Assembly (NCBI GenBank): GCA_023014485.1
Contig: JAJOZX010012224.1
Coordinates: 48,990 to 112,989 of the forward strand
Length of the DNA: 64,000 nucleotides
Direction: 5' to 3'
From: Bathynomus jamesi
Taxonomy: Eukaryota > Arthropoda > Malacostraca > Isopoda > Cirolanidae
Notes under the pieces: model-generated
What the model was told of the DNA's origin: nothing
Database searches by the model: none
What the model saw: only the letters and a program-made list of their open reading frames with translations
Made by a program: the position numbers and the translations under genes
In this document: positions 4,933-19,689 of the stretch, one piece after another
Numbering within the stretch: position 1 is the stretch's first letter
Layout of the letters: each line of letters starts with the position of its first letter

Positions 4933-7900
4933 TAATTATGTAAAATCTATAATCCTAATTGAATTTTATTACTTTTGACACATTCGAATTCATTTACGTT
5001 CCGTCCCTCCAGTCACTTTTGCATTAAAACGCGTATGCAAACATTATCATCATAATACATAATAATTATTGCTTACTTTATATAAATTCTCGCTCATGCA
5101 TTTATACAGTTAATTTAACAATCCTCTCAGCTAATCTGTGTCTCGAAATTATAAAATACACACTTTGTACCCAATAAACATAAATACACATTTGACCACA
5201 GGTCTATACATCATCCACTACGTAATTCGATTTGTACCTACAACAGTCAATAAAAATGCATGTATGCACACTATATATACTATATACATACAAACCTTAT
5301 GCTAAAATCATTGAATATTCAGTTACTTGAACAATCCTATCAGCTAATCTGTCCCTCGAAATTGTAAAATACACACTTTGCACCTAATACACCCAAATAC
5401 ACACTAGACCACAGGTCTATACATCATCCATTACGTAATTCGATTTTTTACCTACAATAGTCAATAAAAATTAGTTACGAATTGTACTATCATGGTAACC
5501 TTGAAAATCCATGAACTTTAAAATTTATAGTTTTCCCTTTTACTCTATTCATTATGTACATAATTTTGCCCACAGAAAAATAAAAATTTTGTAAAAAAAT
5601 TTTAACAATATCATTCTTTGTCTAGCTTAATTGTTTGTCTAAAATTAAAGTATTAATCTTTGAATTCTTTTATATTATATAATAACTCACTTGTTCTGTA
5701 TAAAACTTGTATTGTAAAAAAGAATGTCGTCACCTAACTTGAATTACTTACGATGTTATTTTCTCAATTGTATTATATTGTATTATATTATTGTATTAAT
5801 ACCATTTTAGGGGGGGAAATACTGTAAAAAGTGAACAATGAACAATTCCTACACCATCATTATATGGATTCATTGTCTTCATGCAGAACTTATGTTCGTA
5901 TAGTTTTTTATGTTGAATGTTCATTTTTACATAAGAAACAAAATCGCCTAAGCGAGGTGTTTGGATAGAATTTCGATTTATACTTCTTTATTCATTACTG
6001 TATTTCCCTAATTCATCTTTTCTAATAATGACTTATACACTATGACGTCATAAAATAACTTTATTCTCTTTACGTTTCCCATACTTTGTACACTGAATCA
6101 CGTTCTTAGTATTTGGACATCTTCCGTATTCAATGTATGGTAAATTCTTTAGTAATAAGGTTGTGGTGTTATGTAGTATAAACATTATTATTCAACCATA
6201 CTCATTATTCAACCATACTCATTCTTACGTCCATACCTTATCTTGATCATTATCCTATATAAATTTTATTAAATATTCATTTTTACTCGTGTCAATCTAT
6301 GAAACGCAAAACTTTTGCCTTCGTTCGAAAACGTTCAAATACGTTCTCGTATTATATTTTTTTCATTTTTATTTTTAAGTGCGTTCACCCCTCAAGATAT
6401 TCAAAAATGCTGAGGTTAAGTGATCGAATTCCGCTGACTGGCAGATTCGAGCGCCTCAAAGATAAAATACCTCCGTTCGCTCTGATTTCAAATTCATAAC
6501 ATATTATAGCATATTATTTCGTAAATAAATTATCTCGTAAGTGCCATGTGCGTTGTATTATATTTCTAAACATCTTAATTGTCTATTAATATGAAACACT
6601 GTAAAAACAAAACAAAGTTATAGTAACTGTTTAATTGTAATTAACTGTAATACTTTAATTTAATATAACGTAATGTACTTTAATGAAACTGTAATTAATA
6701 ATAACTTGTAATGTACTTCAATGAAACTGTAATTAAATGTAATGATTTAATTTATAATGTAAGAATGTACTTTAATAGAACTGTAATGAACAATCATAAG
6801 CGAATGTGAAGTAATCCATAATTGTAATCGTAATTGTAATGAACCAAAATTAATACGTACTCAGTCGTGTACGTACTTAATTTGTACTTATGTGTACTAT
6901 TACGAAATTATATCGCCTTCATAAATGTAGACTCGGCGAAAAATACAAATTAGTTTTTATTTTTATTTTTTTTAGTTGAAATCTTTCAAACCATCTGATC
7001 ATGTGTTTAAAAAGGGGGGAAATTTAACCTTCAACTGTCCTCCCCCAAAACATTTAAGTTTATATTATACATGTACTTGTAAAATTACAGCACTTCTTCA
7101 TTAGACTTCTTGATATTTGCACTTCAGATTAGCACTTCATTAGGACTCCTTTGTTAGCAGCCTCGCTGCGGGGAGGGGGCAGAGGCCCCTTGCCTTCTTA
7201 ATATTTTTAGATTCCGGCCTGAGCCATGGTCGAAAGAGGTCGAACCTCTACCCCTGTAAATTTAGAGCAGTACCTGTATATTTTTAAGAAGTAAACCACA
7301 GTAAAAGAAGTTTTTATCTTTTTCCTTCGAGCCTTGTTCTCTTCAGGAACTCAGTCAGTTAAGTCGACAAGTTATAAAAGAAAAGTCGATAATTTTAGTA
7401 TCAGAGAAAGTATCAGAGTATTATAAAAAGAGAAGAATTAAAAATTGGCGACCCTTTGCCCAAATTAAGAGACAACCCAAGCACCATAGAAGATATTGGC
7501 ATAACAGTCTGGCGAGTCTGTAGCCAAGAGTTTAACAGAGTGGCGACCGAAAAGAATTAGAATGTTATAGAAGAAATATCCGTTGTTTGCCTCCTAACTA
7601 GAACCCCCGTCGATCCGAACCGACTCAGGGCCATAAAAGGGGGGTTAACATTTGGCGACCCTACTACCAGGATTATAAGAAGATTTTAAGAAGAGGATTT
7701 TAACAAGAGGCCACTCTTTGGCCAAGATAGAAATTACCCTGCATCAGGATAAAACCAGTTGACCGGCGTGTCACGACTTCTAGTTCGTAACATCCACCCT
7801 TGAACCGGTGTGTCACGACTCCAAGTTCTCCACGCCTAGTTTTCATCCAAGAAGAAGTAGCCAGGAAGAGGTCTTCAGGACACGTCTCTGAGGATTTCCC

Positions 7901-9858
7901 CATAGAAGAAATTGTTAAGTACAGAGTTGTTTTTTTTAAGTAATTTGTAAACATTTGAAAAATCAGTATTATTAACAGTTAATATTTAGTATTGAGCCAG
8001 AATTTACAAGAAACACAGTGAACATTTCAGACACCAGTGATACATTTGCTTTTATTGAAACAGTAATTTTAACAGAGAGTTAATTGTAACAGAGAGTTAA
8101 TTGTAACACAGAGTTAATTGTAACAGAGAGTTAATTGTAACAGAGTTAATTGTAAACAGAGAGTCACAGAGAGTAATTTCAAGAGAGTTAATTTCAAAGA
8201 GAGTTAATTTCAAAGAGAGTTAATTTCAAAGAGAGTTAATTTCAAAGAGAGTTAATTTCAAAGAGAGTTAATTTCAGAGAGTTAATTTCAGAGTTATTTT
8301 CACTGTTATATTCAGTATAGAATAATTTTATTTTATGTATCAAACATAATAGTATCGTACCTTCGTGTACATTCGAGTGAAATGTTGTTTACATTTTATA
8401 TTTTTGTTTGCAAATTTTTTTCAATTACTGAATTGAATTGACTTGCAAATTAAGAGAGAGAGAGTTTAGAGAGAGTTTATAGAGTTATAGAGTTACTTGA
8501 AGCAGTTTCAAGTTCCATTTTCAGTTTTCAGACAGTTTCAGTTGGTTGTAACCAAAAGCGACAACCAAACCCCAGAGATTTATAAAGATACTTGAAGTAG
8601 TTTTGAAGTCAGTTTTGAAGTCATTTTTTGAAGTCATTTTTGAAGTCATTTTTTGAAGTCAGTTTTTGAAGTCAGTCGGTTGCACCAAGAGAGTCAACCA
8701 AAACAGAGGTTAATCGTCTCCACTTGAATAGAGATCAAGTGCAGTCATTTTCCATTTTTAGTTAATTTCAAGTTAGACAGTTTAAGTATAGAGATACTTG
8801 ATTGCATTTCAAGTAAGTCGGTTGCACCAAGAGGGTCAACCAAAACAGAGGTTAATCGTCTCCACTTGAATAGAGATCAAGTGCAGTCATTTTCCATTTT
8901 CAGTTAGTTGCAAATCAGTTTTCAGTTTCAGAAGGTTGCATCCAAGAGGGACAACCGCCCCAGAGATTTCAGTTATATTCGAAGTCAGAGTTATATTCGA
9001 AGTCAGAGTTATATTCGAAGTCAGAGTTTTATTCGAAGTTAGAGTTTTATTTGAAGTTAGAGAGTTCAAGTCAAAGTTAGTTTTTAAGTCGAAGTTAGTT
9101 TTCAAGTCCCAAGTTTTCAATGCAGTCAATTGAATTCAACCTTTTTTTGTTGTTCAAGAGAATTTAATTGAACCTTTTTTTTGTTGTAAAAGAGAATTAA
9201 ATTCAACCTGAATTGACCCATTTGTGTCTTTAGTTTAACTTTTTTTTTGTTTAAAGGAAATTGACCGATTTGTCTTTTTCATGCCATTGTTACGTATATA
9301 AATATATAGTTATGTAATTCATTATTTGTAACCAAAATAGTTTTTACAATTGTTTGTAACGATTTTGGTAATTATTGTAATGTATATGAGGAACATGCCG
9401 TCCCTCCGTTTGTTGAACTCTTTTAATTTTTTGTTCTAAGTAGTGTGACAAGCAATCTTTTTAAAAAAAAAAAAAGAGCAAAGTGCTCACGAAAGATGTA
9501 ATTATCAATTTCAGACTTATACCCCCCGCTTAGTCACTCAATTCCCCCGAATGTCGTACTCCAAACTTTGTTTTTTTATTTTATTTAAAAAAAAAAAAAA
9601 AAAACCCCAGTTGAACCCAGTGTCAACCGGAGAAATGGTTCAACCATGGTTAATTCCTCTTTAGTACTATGGAACATAACCTCCATTTATGTTAAGTTGT
9701 GTTTTTTATTTTTAAGAATACTACAGTATATGGCTATGAATTTTAGTAGTCGAAATTAATTGTGTCAAAATTCAATTTTAAAACCGTGAGATCTACTTTC
9801 ATTAACTGTAAGGTCCTCTAAGTTCGTTTTTTTTAATTACCTTATACGTGTAACTGAT
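4933..9858 (+). repeat. Macrosatellite unit 2
   Basis: Very close to unit 1. Its marks are GTGCGTTG instead of GTACGTTG near 6548, a GAGGTGTTTGG variant near 5954 in place of GAGTTTTGG, loss of one C in AAGAAACAAAATCG near 5937, eight modules in the second purine minisatellite and five 18-bp modules near 8970-9060. The 66-codon frame at 6299-6499 is open. Confidence 0.97.
5823..7650 (+). mobile_element. LTR-like segment of unit 2
   Basis: 1828 bp, with seven-G polypurine run upstream, intact TGACGTCA near 6042, TATATAAA near 6257, 66-codon frame 6299-6499 and GGTTAACA end. Confidence 0.45.
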
Positions 9859-12800
9859 TAATTATGTAAAATCTATAATCCTAATTGAATTTTATTACTT
9901 TTGACACATTCGAATTCATTTACGTTCCGTCCCTCCAGTCACTTTTGCATTAAAACGCGTATGCAAACATTATCATCATAATACATAATAATTATTGCTT
10001 ACTTTATATAAATTCTCGCTCATGCATTTATACAGTTAATTTAACAATCCTCTCAGCTAATCTGTGTCTCGAAATTATAAAATACACACTTTGTACCCAA
10101 TAAACATAAATACACATTTGACCACAGGTCTATACATCATCCACTACGTAATTCGATTTGTACCTACAACAGTCAATAAAAATGCATGTATGCACACTAT
10201 ATATACTATATACATACAAACCTTATGCTAAAATCATTGAATATTCAGTTACTTGAACAATCCTATCAGCTAATCTGTCCCTCGAAATTGTAAAATACAC
10301 ACTTTGCACCTAATACACCCAAATACACACTAGACCACAGGTCTATACATCATCCATTACGTAATTCGATTTTTTACCTACAATAGTCAATAAAAATTAG
10401 TTACGAATTGTACTATCATGGTAACCTTGAAAATCCATGAACTTTAAAATTTATAGTTTTCCCTTTTACTCTATTCATTATGTACATAATTTTGCCCACA
10501 GAAAAATAAAAATTTTGTAAAAAAATTTAACAATATCATTCTTTGTCTAGCTTAATTGTTTGTCTAAAATTAAAGTATTAATCTTTGAATTCTTTTATAT
10601 TATATAATAACTCACTTGTTCTGTATAAAACTTGTATTGTAAAAAAGAATGTCGTCACCTAACTTGAATTACTTACGATGTTATTTTCTCAATTGTATTA
10701 TATTGTATTATATTATTGTATTAATACCATTTTAGGGGGGGAAATACTGTAAAAAGTGAACAATGAACAATTCCTACACCATCATTATATGGATTCATTG
10801 TCTTCATGCAGAACTTATGTTCGTATAGTTTTTTATGTTGAATGTTCATTTTTACATAAGAAACCAAAATCGCCTAAGCGAGTTTTGGATAGAATTTCGA
10901 TTTATACTTCTTTATTCATTACTGTATTTCCCTAATTCATCTTTTCTAATAATGACTTATACACTGACGTCATAAAATAACTTTATTCTCTTTACGTTTC
11001 CCATACTTTGTACACTGAATCACGTTCTTAGTATTTGGACATCTTCCGTATTCAATGTATGGTAAATTCTTTAGTAATAAGGTTGTGGTGTTATGTAGTA
11101 TAAACATTATTATTCAACCATACTCATTATTCAACCATACTCATTCTTACGTCCATACCTTATCTTGATCATTATCCTATATAAATTTTATTAAATATTC
11201 ATTTTTACTCGTGTCAATCTATGAAACGCAAAACTTTTGCCTTCGTTCGAAAACGTTCAAATACGTTCTCGTATTATATTTTTTTCATTTTTATTTTTAA
11301 GTGCGTTCACCCCTCAAGATATTCAAAAATGCTGAGGTTAAGTGATCGAATTCCGCTGACTGGCAGATTCGAGCGCCTCAAAGATAAAATACCTCCGTTC
11401 GCTCTGATTTCAAATTCATAACATATTATAGCATATTATTTCGTAAATAAATTATCTCGTAAGTGCCATGTACGTTGTATTATATTTCTAAACATCTTAA
11501 TTGTCTATTAATATGAAACACTGTAAAAACAAAACAAAGTTATAGTAACTGTTTAATTGTAATTAACTGTAATACTTTAATTTAATATAACGTAATGTAC
11601 TTTAATGAAACTGTAATTAATAATAACTTGTAATGTACTTCAATGAAACTGTAATTAAATGTAATGATTTAATTTATAATGTAAGAATGTACTTTAATAG
11701 AACTGTAATGAACAATCATAAGCGAATGTGAAGTAATCCATAATTGTAATCGTAATTGTAATGAACCAAAATTAATACGTACTCAGTCGTGTACGTACTT
11801 AATTTGTACTTATGTGTACTATTACGAAATTATATCGCCTTCATAAATGTAGACTCGGCGAAAAATACAAATTAGTTTTTATTTTTATTTTTTTTAGTTG
11901 AAATCTTTCAAACCATCTGATCATGTGTTTAAAAAGGGGGGAAATTTAACCTTCAACTGTCCTCCCCCAAAACATTTAAGTTTATATTATACATGTACTT
12001 GTAAAATTACAGCACTTCTTCATTAGACTTCTTGATATTTGCACTTCAGATTAGCACTTCATTAGGACTCCTTTGTTAGCAGCCTCGCTGCGGGGAGGGG
12101 GCAGAGGCCCCTTGCCTTCTTAATATTTTTAGATTCCGGCCTGAGCCATGGTCGAAAGAGGTCGAACCTCTACCCTGTAAATTTAGAGCAGTACCTGTAT
12201 ATTTTTAAGAAGTAAACCACAGTAAAAGAAGTTTTTATCTTTTTCCTTCGAGCCTTGTTCTCTTCAGGAACTCAGTCAGTTAAGTCGACAAGTTATAAAA
12301 GAAAAGTCGATAATTTTAGTATCAGAGAAAGTATCAGAGTATTATAAAAAGAGAAGAATTAAAAATTGGCGACCCTTTGCCCAAATTAAGAGACAACCCA
12401 AGCACCATAGAAGATATTGGCATAACAGTCTGGCGAGTCTGTAGCCAAGAGTTTAACAGAGTGGCGACCGAAAAGAATTAGAATGTTATAGAAGAAATAT
12501 CCGTTGTTTGCCTCCTAACTAGAACCCCCGTCGATCCGAACCGACTCAGGGCCATAAAAGGGGGGTTAACATTTGGCGACCCTACTACCAGGATTATAAG
12601 AAGATTTTAAGAAGAGGATTTTAACAAGAGGCCACTCTTTGGCCAAGATAGAAATTACCCTGCATCAGGATAAAACCAGTTGACCGGCGTGTCACGACTT
12701 CTAGTTCGTAACATCCACCCTTGAACCGGTGTGTCACGACTCCAAGTTCTCCACGCCTAGTTTTCATCCAAGAAGAAGTAGCCAGGAAGAGGTCTTCAGG

Positions 12801-14766
12801 ACACGTCTCTGAGGATTTCCCCATAGAAGAAATTGTTAAGTACAGAGTTGGTTTTTTAAGTAATTTGTAAACATTTGAAAAATCAGTATTATTAACAGTT
12901 AATATTTAGTATTGAGCCAGAATTTACAAGAAACACAGTGAACATTTCAGACACCAGTGATACATTTGCTTTTATTGAAACAGTAATTTTAACAGAGAGT
13001 TAATTGTAACAGAGAGTTAATTGTAACACAGAGTTAATTGTAACAGAGAGTTAATTGTAACAGAGTTAATTGTTAACACAGAGAGTCACAGAGAGTTAAT
13101 TTCAAGAGAGTTAATTTCAAAGAGAGTTAATTTCAAAGAGAGTTAATTTCAAAGAGAGTTAATTTCAAAGAGAGTTAATTTCAGAGAGTTAATTTCAGAG
13201 TTATTTTCACTGTTATATTCAGTATAGAATAATTTTATTTTATGTATCAAACATAATAGTATCGTACCTTCGTGTACATTCGAGTGAAATGTTGTTTACA
13301 TTTTATATTTTTGTTTGCAAATTTTTTTCAATTACTGAATTGAATTGACTTGCAAATTAAGAGAGAGAGAGTTTAGAGAGAGTTTATAGAGTTATAGAGT
13401 TACTTGAAGCAGTTTCAAGTTCCATTTTCAGTTTTCAGACAGTTTCAGTTGGTTGTAACCAAAAGCGACAACCAAACCCCAGAGATTTATAAAGATACTT
13501 GAAGTAGTTTTGAAGTCAGTTTTGAAGTCATTTTTTGAAGTCATTTTTGAAGTCATTTTTTGAAGTCAGTTTTTGAAGTCAGTCGGTTGCACCAAGAGAG
13601 TCAACCAAAACAGAGGTTAATCGTCTCCACTTGAATAGAGATCAAGTGCAGTCATTTTCCATTTTTAGTTAATTTCAAGTTAGACAGTTTAAGTATAGAG
13701 ATACTTGATTGCATTTCAAGTAAGTCGGTTGCACCAAGAGGGTCAACCAAAACAGAGGTTAATCGTCTCCACTTGAATAGAGATCAAGTGCAGTCATTTT
13801 CCATTTTCAGTTAGTTGCAAATCAGTTTTCAGTTTCAGAAGGTTGCATCCAAGAGGGACAACCGCCCCAGAGATTTCAGTTATATTCGAAGTCAGAGTTA
13901 TATTCGAAGTCAGAGTTATATTCGAAGTCAGAGTTTTATTCGAAGTTAGAGTTTTATTTGAAGTTAGAGAGTTCAAGTCAAAGTTAGTTTTTAAGTCGAA
14001 GTTAGTTTTCAAGTCCCAAGTTTTCAATGCAGTCAATTGAATTCAACCTTTTTTTGTTGTTCAAGAGAATTTAATTGAACCTTTTTTTGTTGTAAAAGAG
14101 AATTAAATTCAACCTGAATTGACCCATTTGTGTCTTTAGTTTAACTTTTTTTTGTTTAAAGGAAATTGACCGATTTGTCTTTTTCATGCCATTGTTACGT
14201 ATATAAATATATAGTTATGTAATTCATTATTTGTAACCAAAATAGTTTTTACAATTGTTTGTAACGATTTTGGTAATTATTGTAATGTATATGAGGAACA
14301 TGCCGTCCCTCCGTTTGTTGAACTCTTTTAATTTTTTGTTCTAAGTAGTGTGACAAGCAATCTTTTTAAAAAAAAAAAAAGAGCAAAGTGCTCACGAAAG
14401 ATGTAATTATCAATTTCAGACTTATACCCCCCGCTTAGTCACTCAATTCCCCCGAATGTCGTACTCCAAACTTTGTTTTTTTATTTTATTTAAAAAAAAA
14501 AAAAAACAACCCCAGTTGAACCCAGTGTCAACCGGAGAAATGGTTCAACCATGTTAATTCCTCTTTAGTACTATGGAACATAACCTCCATTTATGTTAAG
14601 TTGTGTTTTTTATTTTTAAGAATACTACAGTATATGGCTATGAATGAATTTTAGTAGTCGAAATTAATTGTGTCAAAATTCAATTTTAAAACCGTGAGAT
14701 CTACTTTCATTAACTGTAAGGTCCTCTAAGTTCGTTTTTTTTAATTACCTTATACGTGTAACTGAT
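9859..14766 (+). repeat. Macrosatellite unit 3
   Basis: Its marks are loss of two bases before the CRE-like palindrome near 10964 (TGACGTCA itself kept), one missing C near 12174, loss of a G that breaks the AACCATGGTT palindrome near 14550, and the first appearance of the TGAA duplication (CTATGAATGAATTTTAG) near 14638. The second purine minisatellite has seven modules. Confidence 0.97.
10748..12571 (+). mobile_element. LTR-like segment of unit 3
   Basis: 1824 bp. TGACGTCA is kept although two preceding bases are missing. The 66-codon frame 11221-11421 is open. Ends GGTTAACA. Confidence 0.45.
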
Positions 14767-17700
14767 TAATTATGTAAAATCTATAATCCTAATTGAATTT
14801 TATTACTTTTGACACATTCGAATTCATTTACGTTCCGTCCCTCCAGTCACTTTTGCATTAAAACGCGTATGCAAACATTATCATCATAATACATAATAAT
14901 TATTGCTTACTTTATATAAATTCTCGCTCATGCATTTATACAGTTAATTTAACAATCCTCTCAGCTAATCTGTGTCTCGAAATTATAAAATACACACTTG
15001 TACCCAATAAACATAAATACACATTTGACCACAGGTCTATACATCATCCACTACGTAATTCGATTTGTACCTACAACAGTCAATAAAATGCATGTATGCA
15101 CACTATATATACTATATACATACAAACCTTATGCTAAAATCATTGAATATTCAGTTACTTGAACAATCCTATCAGCTAATCTGTCCCTCGAAATTGTAAA
15201 ATACACACTTTGCACCTAATACACCCAAATACACACTAGACCACAGGTCTATACATCATCCATTACGTAATTCGATTTTTTACCTACAATAGTCAATAAA
15301 AATTAGTTACGAATTGTACTATCATGGTAACCTTGAAAATCCATGAACTTTAAAATTTATAGTTTTCCCTTTTACTCTATTCATTATGTACATAATTTTG
15401 CCCACAGAAAAATAAAAATTTTGTAAAAAATTTTAACAATATCATTCTTTGTCTAGCTTAATTGTTTGTCTAAAATTAAAGTATTAATCTTTGAATTCTT
15501 TTATATTATATAATAACTCACTTGTTCTGTATAAAACTTGTATTGTAAAAAAGAATGTCGTCACCTAACTTGAATTACTTACGATGTTATTTTCTCAATT
15601 GTATTATATTGTATTATATTATTGTATTAATACCATTTTAGGGGGGGAAATACTGTAAAAAGTGAACAATGAACAATTCCTACACCATCATTATATGGAT
15701 TCATTGTCTTCATGCAGAACTTATGTTCGTATAGTTTTTTATGTTGAATGTTCATTTTTACATAAGAAACCAAAATCGCCTAAGCGAGTTTTGGATAGAA
15801 TTTCGATTTATACTTCTTTATTCATTACTGTATTTCCCTAATTCATCTTTTCTAATAATGACTTATACACTATGACGTCATAAAATAACTTTATTCTCTT
15901 TACGTTTCCCATACTTTGTACACTGAATCACGTTCTTAGTATTTGGACATCTTCCGTATTCAATGTATGGTAAATTCTTTAGTAATAAGGTTGTGGTGTT
16001 ATGTAGTATAAACATTATTATTCAACCATACTCATTATTCAACCATACTCATTCTTACGTCCATACCTTATCTTGATCATTATCCTATATAAATTTTATT
16101 AAATATTCATTTTTACTCGTGTCAATCTATGAAACGCAAAACTTTTGCCTTCGTTCGAAAACGTTCAAATACGTTCTCGTATTATATTTTTTCATTTTTA
16201 TTTTTAAGTGCGTTCACCCCTCAAGATATTCAAAAATGCTGAGGTTAAGTGATCGAATTCCGCTGACTGGCAGATTCGAGCGCCTCAAAGATAAAATACC
16301 TCCGTTCGCTCTGATTTCAAATTCATAACATATTATAGCATATTATTTCGTAAATAAATTATCTCGTAAGTGCCATGTGCGTTGTATATTTCTAAACATC
16401 TTAATTGTCTATTAATATGAAACACTGTAAAAACAAAACAAAGTTATAGTAACTGTTTAATTGTAATTAACTGTAATACTTTAATTTAATATAACGTAAT
16501 GTACTTTAATGAAACTGTAATTAATAATAACTTGTAATGTACTTCAATGAAACTGTAATTAAATGTAATGATTTAATTTATAATGTAAGAATGTACTTTA
16601 ATAGAACTGTAATGAACAATCATAAGCGAATGTGAAGTAATCCATAATTGTAATCGTAATTGTAATGAACCAAAATTAATACGTACTCAGTCGTGTACGT
16701 ACTTAATTTGTACTTATGTGTACTATTACGAAATATATCGCCTTCATAAATGTAGACTCGGCGAAAAATACAAATTAGTTTTTATTTTTATTTTTTTTAG
16801 TTGAAATCTTTCAAACCATCTGATCATGTGTTTAAAAAGGGGGGAAATTTAACCTTCAACTGTCCTCCCCCAAAACATTTAAGTTTATATTATACATGTA
16901 CTTGTAAAATTACAGCATTCTTCATTAGACTTCTTGATATTTGCACTTCAGATTAGCACTTCATTAGGACTCCTTTGTTAGCAGCCTCGCTGCGGGGAGG
17001 GGGCAGAGGCCCCTTGCCTTCTTAATATTTTTAGATTCCGGCCTGAGCCATGGTCGAAAGAGGTCGAACCTCTACCCCTGTAAATTTAGAGCAGTACCTG
17101 TATATTTTTAAGAAGTAAACCACAGTAAAAGAAGTTTTTATCTTTTTCCTTCGAGCCTTGTTCTCTTCAGGAACTCAGTCAGTTAAGTCGACAAGTTATA
17201 AAAGAAAAGTCGATAATTTTAGTATCAGAGAAAGTATCAGAGTATTATAAAAGAGAAGAATTAAAAATTGGCGACCCTTTGCCCAAATTAAGAGACAACC
17301 CAAGCACCATAGAAGATATTGGCATAACAGTCTGGCGAGTCTGTAGCCAAGAGTTTAACAGAGTGGCGACCGAAAAGAATTAGAATGTTATAGAAGAAAT
17401 ATCCGTTGTTTGCCTCCTAACTAGAACCCCCGTCGATCCGAACCGACTCAGGGCCATAAAAGGGGGGTTAACATTTGGCGACCCTACTACCAGGATTATA
17501 AGAAGATTTTAAGAAGAGGATTTTAACAAGAGGCCACTCTTTGGCCAAGATAGAAATTACCCTGCATCAGGATAAAACCAGTTGACCGGCGTGTCACGAC
17601 TTCTAGTTCGTAACATCCACCCTTGAACCGGTGTGTCACGACTCCAAGTTCTCCACGCCTAGTTTTCATCCAAGAAGAAGTAGCCAGGAAGAGGTCTTCA

Positions 17701-19689
17701 GGACACGTCTCTGAGGATTTCCCCATAGAAGAAATTGTTAAGTACAGAGTTGGTGTTTTTTAAGTAATTTGTAAACATTTGAAAAATCAGTATTATTAAC
17801 AGTTAATATTTAGTATTGAGCCAGAATTTACAAGAAACACAGTGAACATTTCAGACACCAGTGATACATTTGCTTTTATTGAAACAGTAATTTTAACAGA
17901 GAGTTAATTGTAACAGAGAGTTAATTGTAACACAGAGTTAATTGTAACAGAGAGTTAATTGTAACAGAGTTAATTGTAACACAGAGAGTCACAGAGTAAT
18001 TTCAAGAGAGTTAATTTCAAGAGAGTTAATTTCAAAGAGAGTTAATTTCAAAGAGAGTTAATTTCAAAGAGAGTTAATTTCAAAGAGAGTTAATTTCAGA
18101 GAGTTAATTTCAGAGTTATTTTCACTGTTATATTCATATAGAATAATTTTATTTTATGTATCAAACATAATAGTATCGTACCTTCGTGTACATTCGAGTG
18201 AAATGTTGTTTACATTTTATATTTTTGTTTGCAAATTTTTTTCAATTACTGAATTGAATTGACTTGCAAATTAAGAGAGAGAGAGTTTAGAGAGAGTTTA
18301 TAGAGTTATAGAGTTACTTGAAGCAGTTTCAAGTTCCATTTTCAGTTTTCAGACAGTTTCAGTTGGTTGTAACCAAAAGCGACAACCAAACCCCAGAGAT
18401 TTATAAAGATACTTGAAGTAGTTTTGAAGTCAGTTTTGAAGTCATTTTTTGAAGTCATTTTTGAAGTCATTTTTTGAAGTCAGTTTTTGAAGTCAGTCGG
18501 TTGCACCAAGAGAGTCAACCAAAACAGAGGTTAATCGTCTCCACTTGAATAGAGATCAAGTGCAGTCATTTTCCATTTTTAGTTAATTTCAAGTTAGACA
18601 GTTTAAGTATAGAGATACTTGATGATTGCATTTCAAGTAAGTCGGTTGCACCAAGAGGGTCAACCAAAACAGAGGTTAATCGTCTCCACTTGAATAGAGA
18701 TCAAGTGCAGTCATTTTCCATTTTCAGTTAGTTGCAAATCAGTTTTCAGTTTCAGAAGGTTGCATCCAAGAGGGACAACCGCCCCAGAGATTTCAGTTAT
18801 ATTCGAAGTCAGAGTTATATTCGAAGTCAGAGTTATATTCGAAGTCAGAGTTTTATTCGAAGTTAGAGTTTTATTTGAAGTTAGAGAGTTCAAGTCAAAG
18901 TTAGTTTTTAAGTCGAAGTTAGTTTTCAAGTCCCAAGTTTTCAATGCAGTCAATTGAATTCAACCTTTTTTTGTTGTTCAAGAGAATTTAATTGAACCTT
19001 TTTTTTGTTGTAAAAGAGAATTAAATTCAACCTGAATTGACCCATTTGTGTCTTTAGTTTAACTTTTTTTTTGTTTAAAGGAAATTGACCGATTTGTCTT
19101 TTTCATGCCATTGTTACGTATATAAATATATAGTTATGTAATTCATTATTTGTAACCAAAATAGTTTTTACAATTGTTTGTAACGATTTTGGTAATTATT
19201 GTAATGTATATGAGGAACATGCCGTCCCTCCGTTTGTTGAACTCTTTTAATTTTTTGTTCTAAGTAGTGTGACAAGCAATCTTTTTTTTTTAAAAAAAAA
19301 AGAGCAAAGTGCTCACGAAAGATGTAATTATCAATTTCAGACTTATACCCCCCGCTTAGTCACTCAATTCCCCCGAATGTCGTACTCCAAACTTTGTTTT
19401 TTTATTTTATTTAAAAAAAAAAAAAAAACCAACCCAGTTGAACCCAGTGTCAACCGGAGAAATGGTTCAACCATGGTTAATTCCTCTTTAGTACTATGGA
19501 ACATAACCTCCATTTATGTTAAGTTGTGTTTTTTATTTTTAAGAATACTACAGTATATGGCTATGAATGAATTTTAGTAGTCGAAATTAATTGTGTCAAA
19601 ATTCAATTTTAAAACCGTGAGATCTACTTTCATTAACTGTAAGGTCCTCTAAGTTCGTTTTTTTTAATTACCTTATACGTGTAACTGAT
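14767..19689 (+). repeat. Macrosatellite unit 4
   Basis: It carries GTGCG near 16377, a shortened GTTGTATATTTC just after it, a GAT insertion in the loop of the TACTTGA hairpin near 18620, the TGAA duplication near 19562, and an altered T/A tract near 19281 in which the T run is longer and the A run shorter than elsewhere. A one-base loss in a T run shifts the start of the 66-codon frame. The second purine minisatellite has eight modules. Confidence 0.97.
15654..17473 (+). mobile_element. LTR-like segment of unit 4
   Basis: 1820 bp. The small frame is disturbed by a one-base loss in a T run, giving an alternative 69-codon frame at 16119-16328. Boundaries are intact. Confidence 0.45.

Larger units (their letters stand above)
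2718..5822 (+). mobile_element. Non-coding internal region between two LTR-like segments
   Basis: This stretch runs from the TT before TGGCGACC to the base before the next TGTAAAAAG, about 3.1 kb, and the same region recurs between every pair of LTR-like segments. It contains minisatellites, hairpins and AT-rich DNA but no frame resembling gag, protease, reverse transcriptase, RNase H or integrase. If the LTR reading is right, the element is a large non-autonomous derivative that depended on an unseen partner. The alternative is that the whole unit is an ordinary satellite with chance LTR-like words. Confidence 0.4.
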
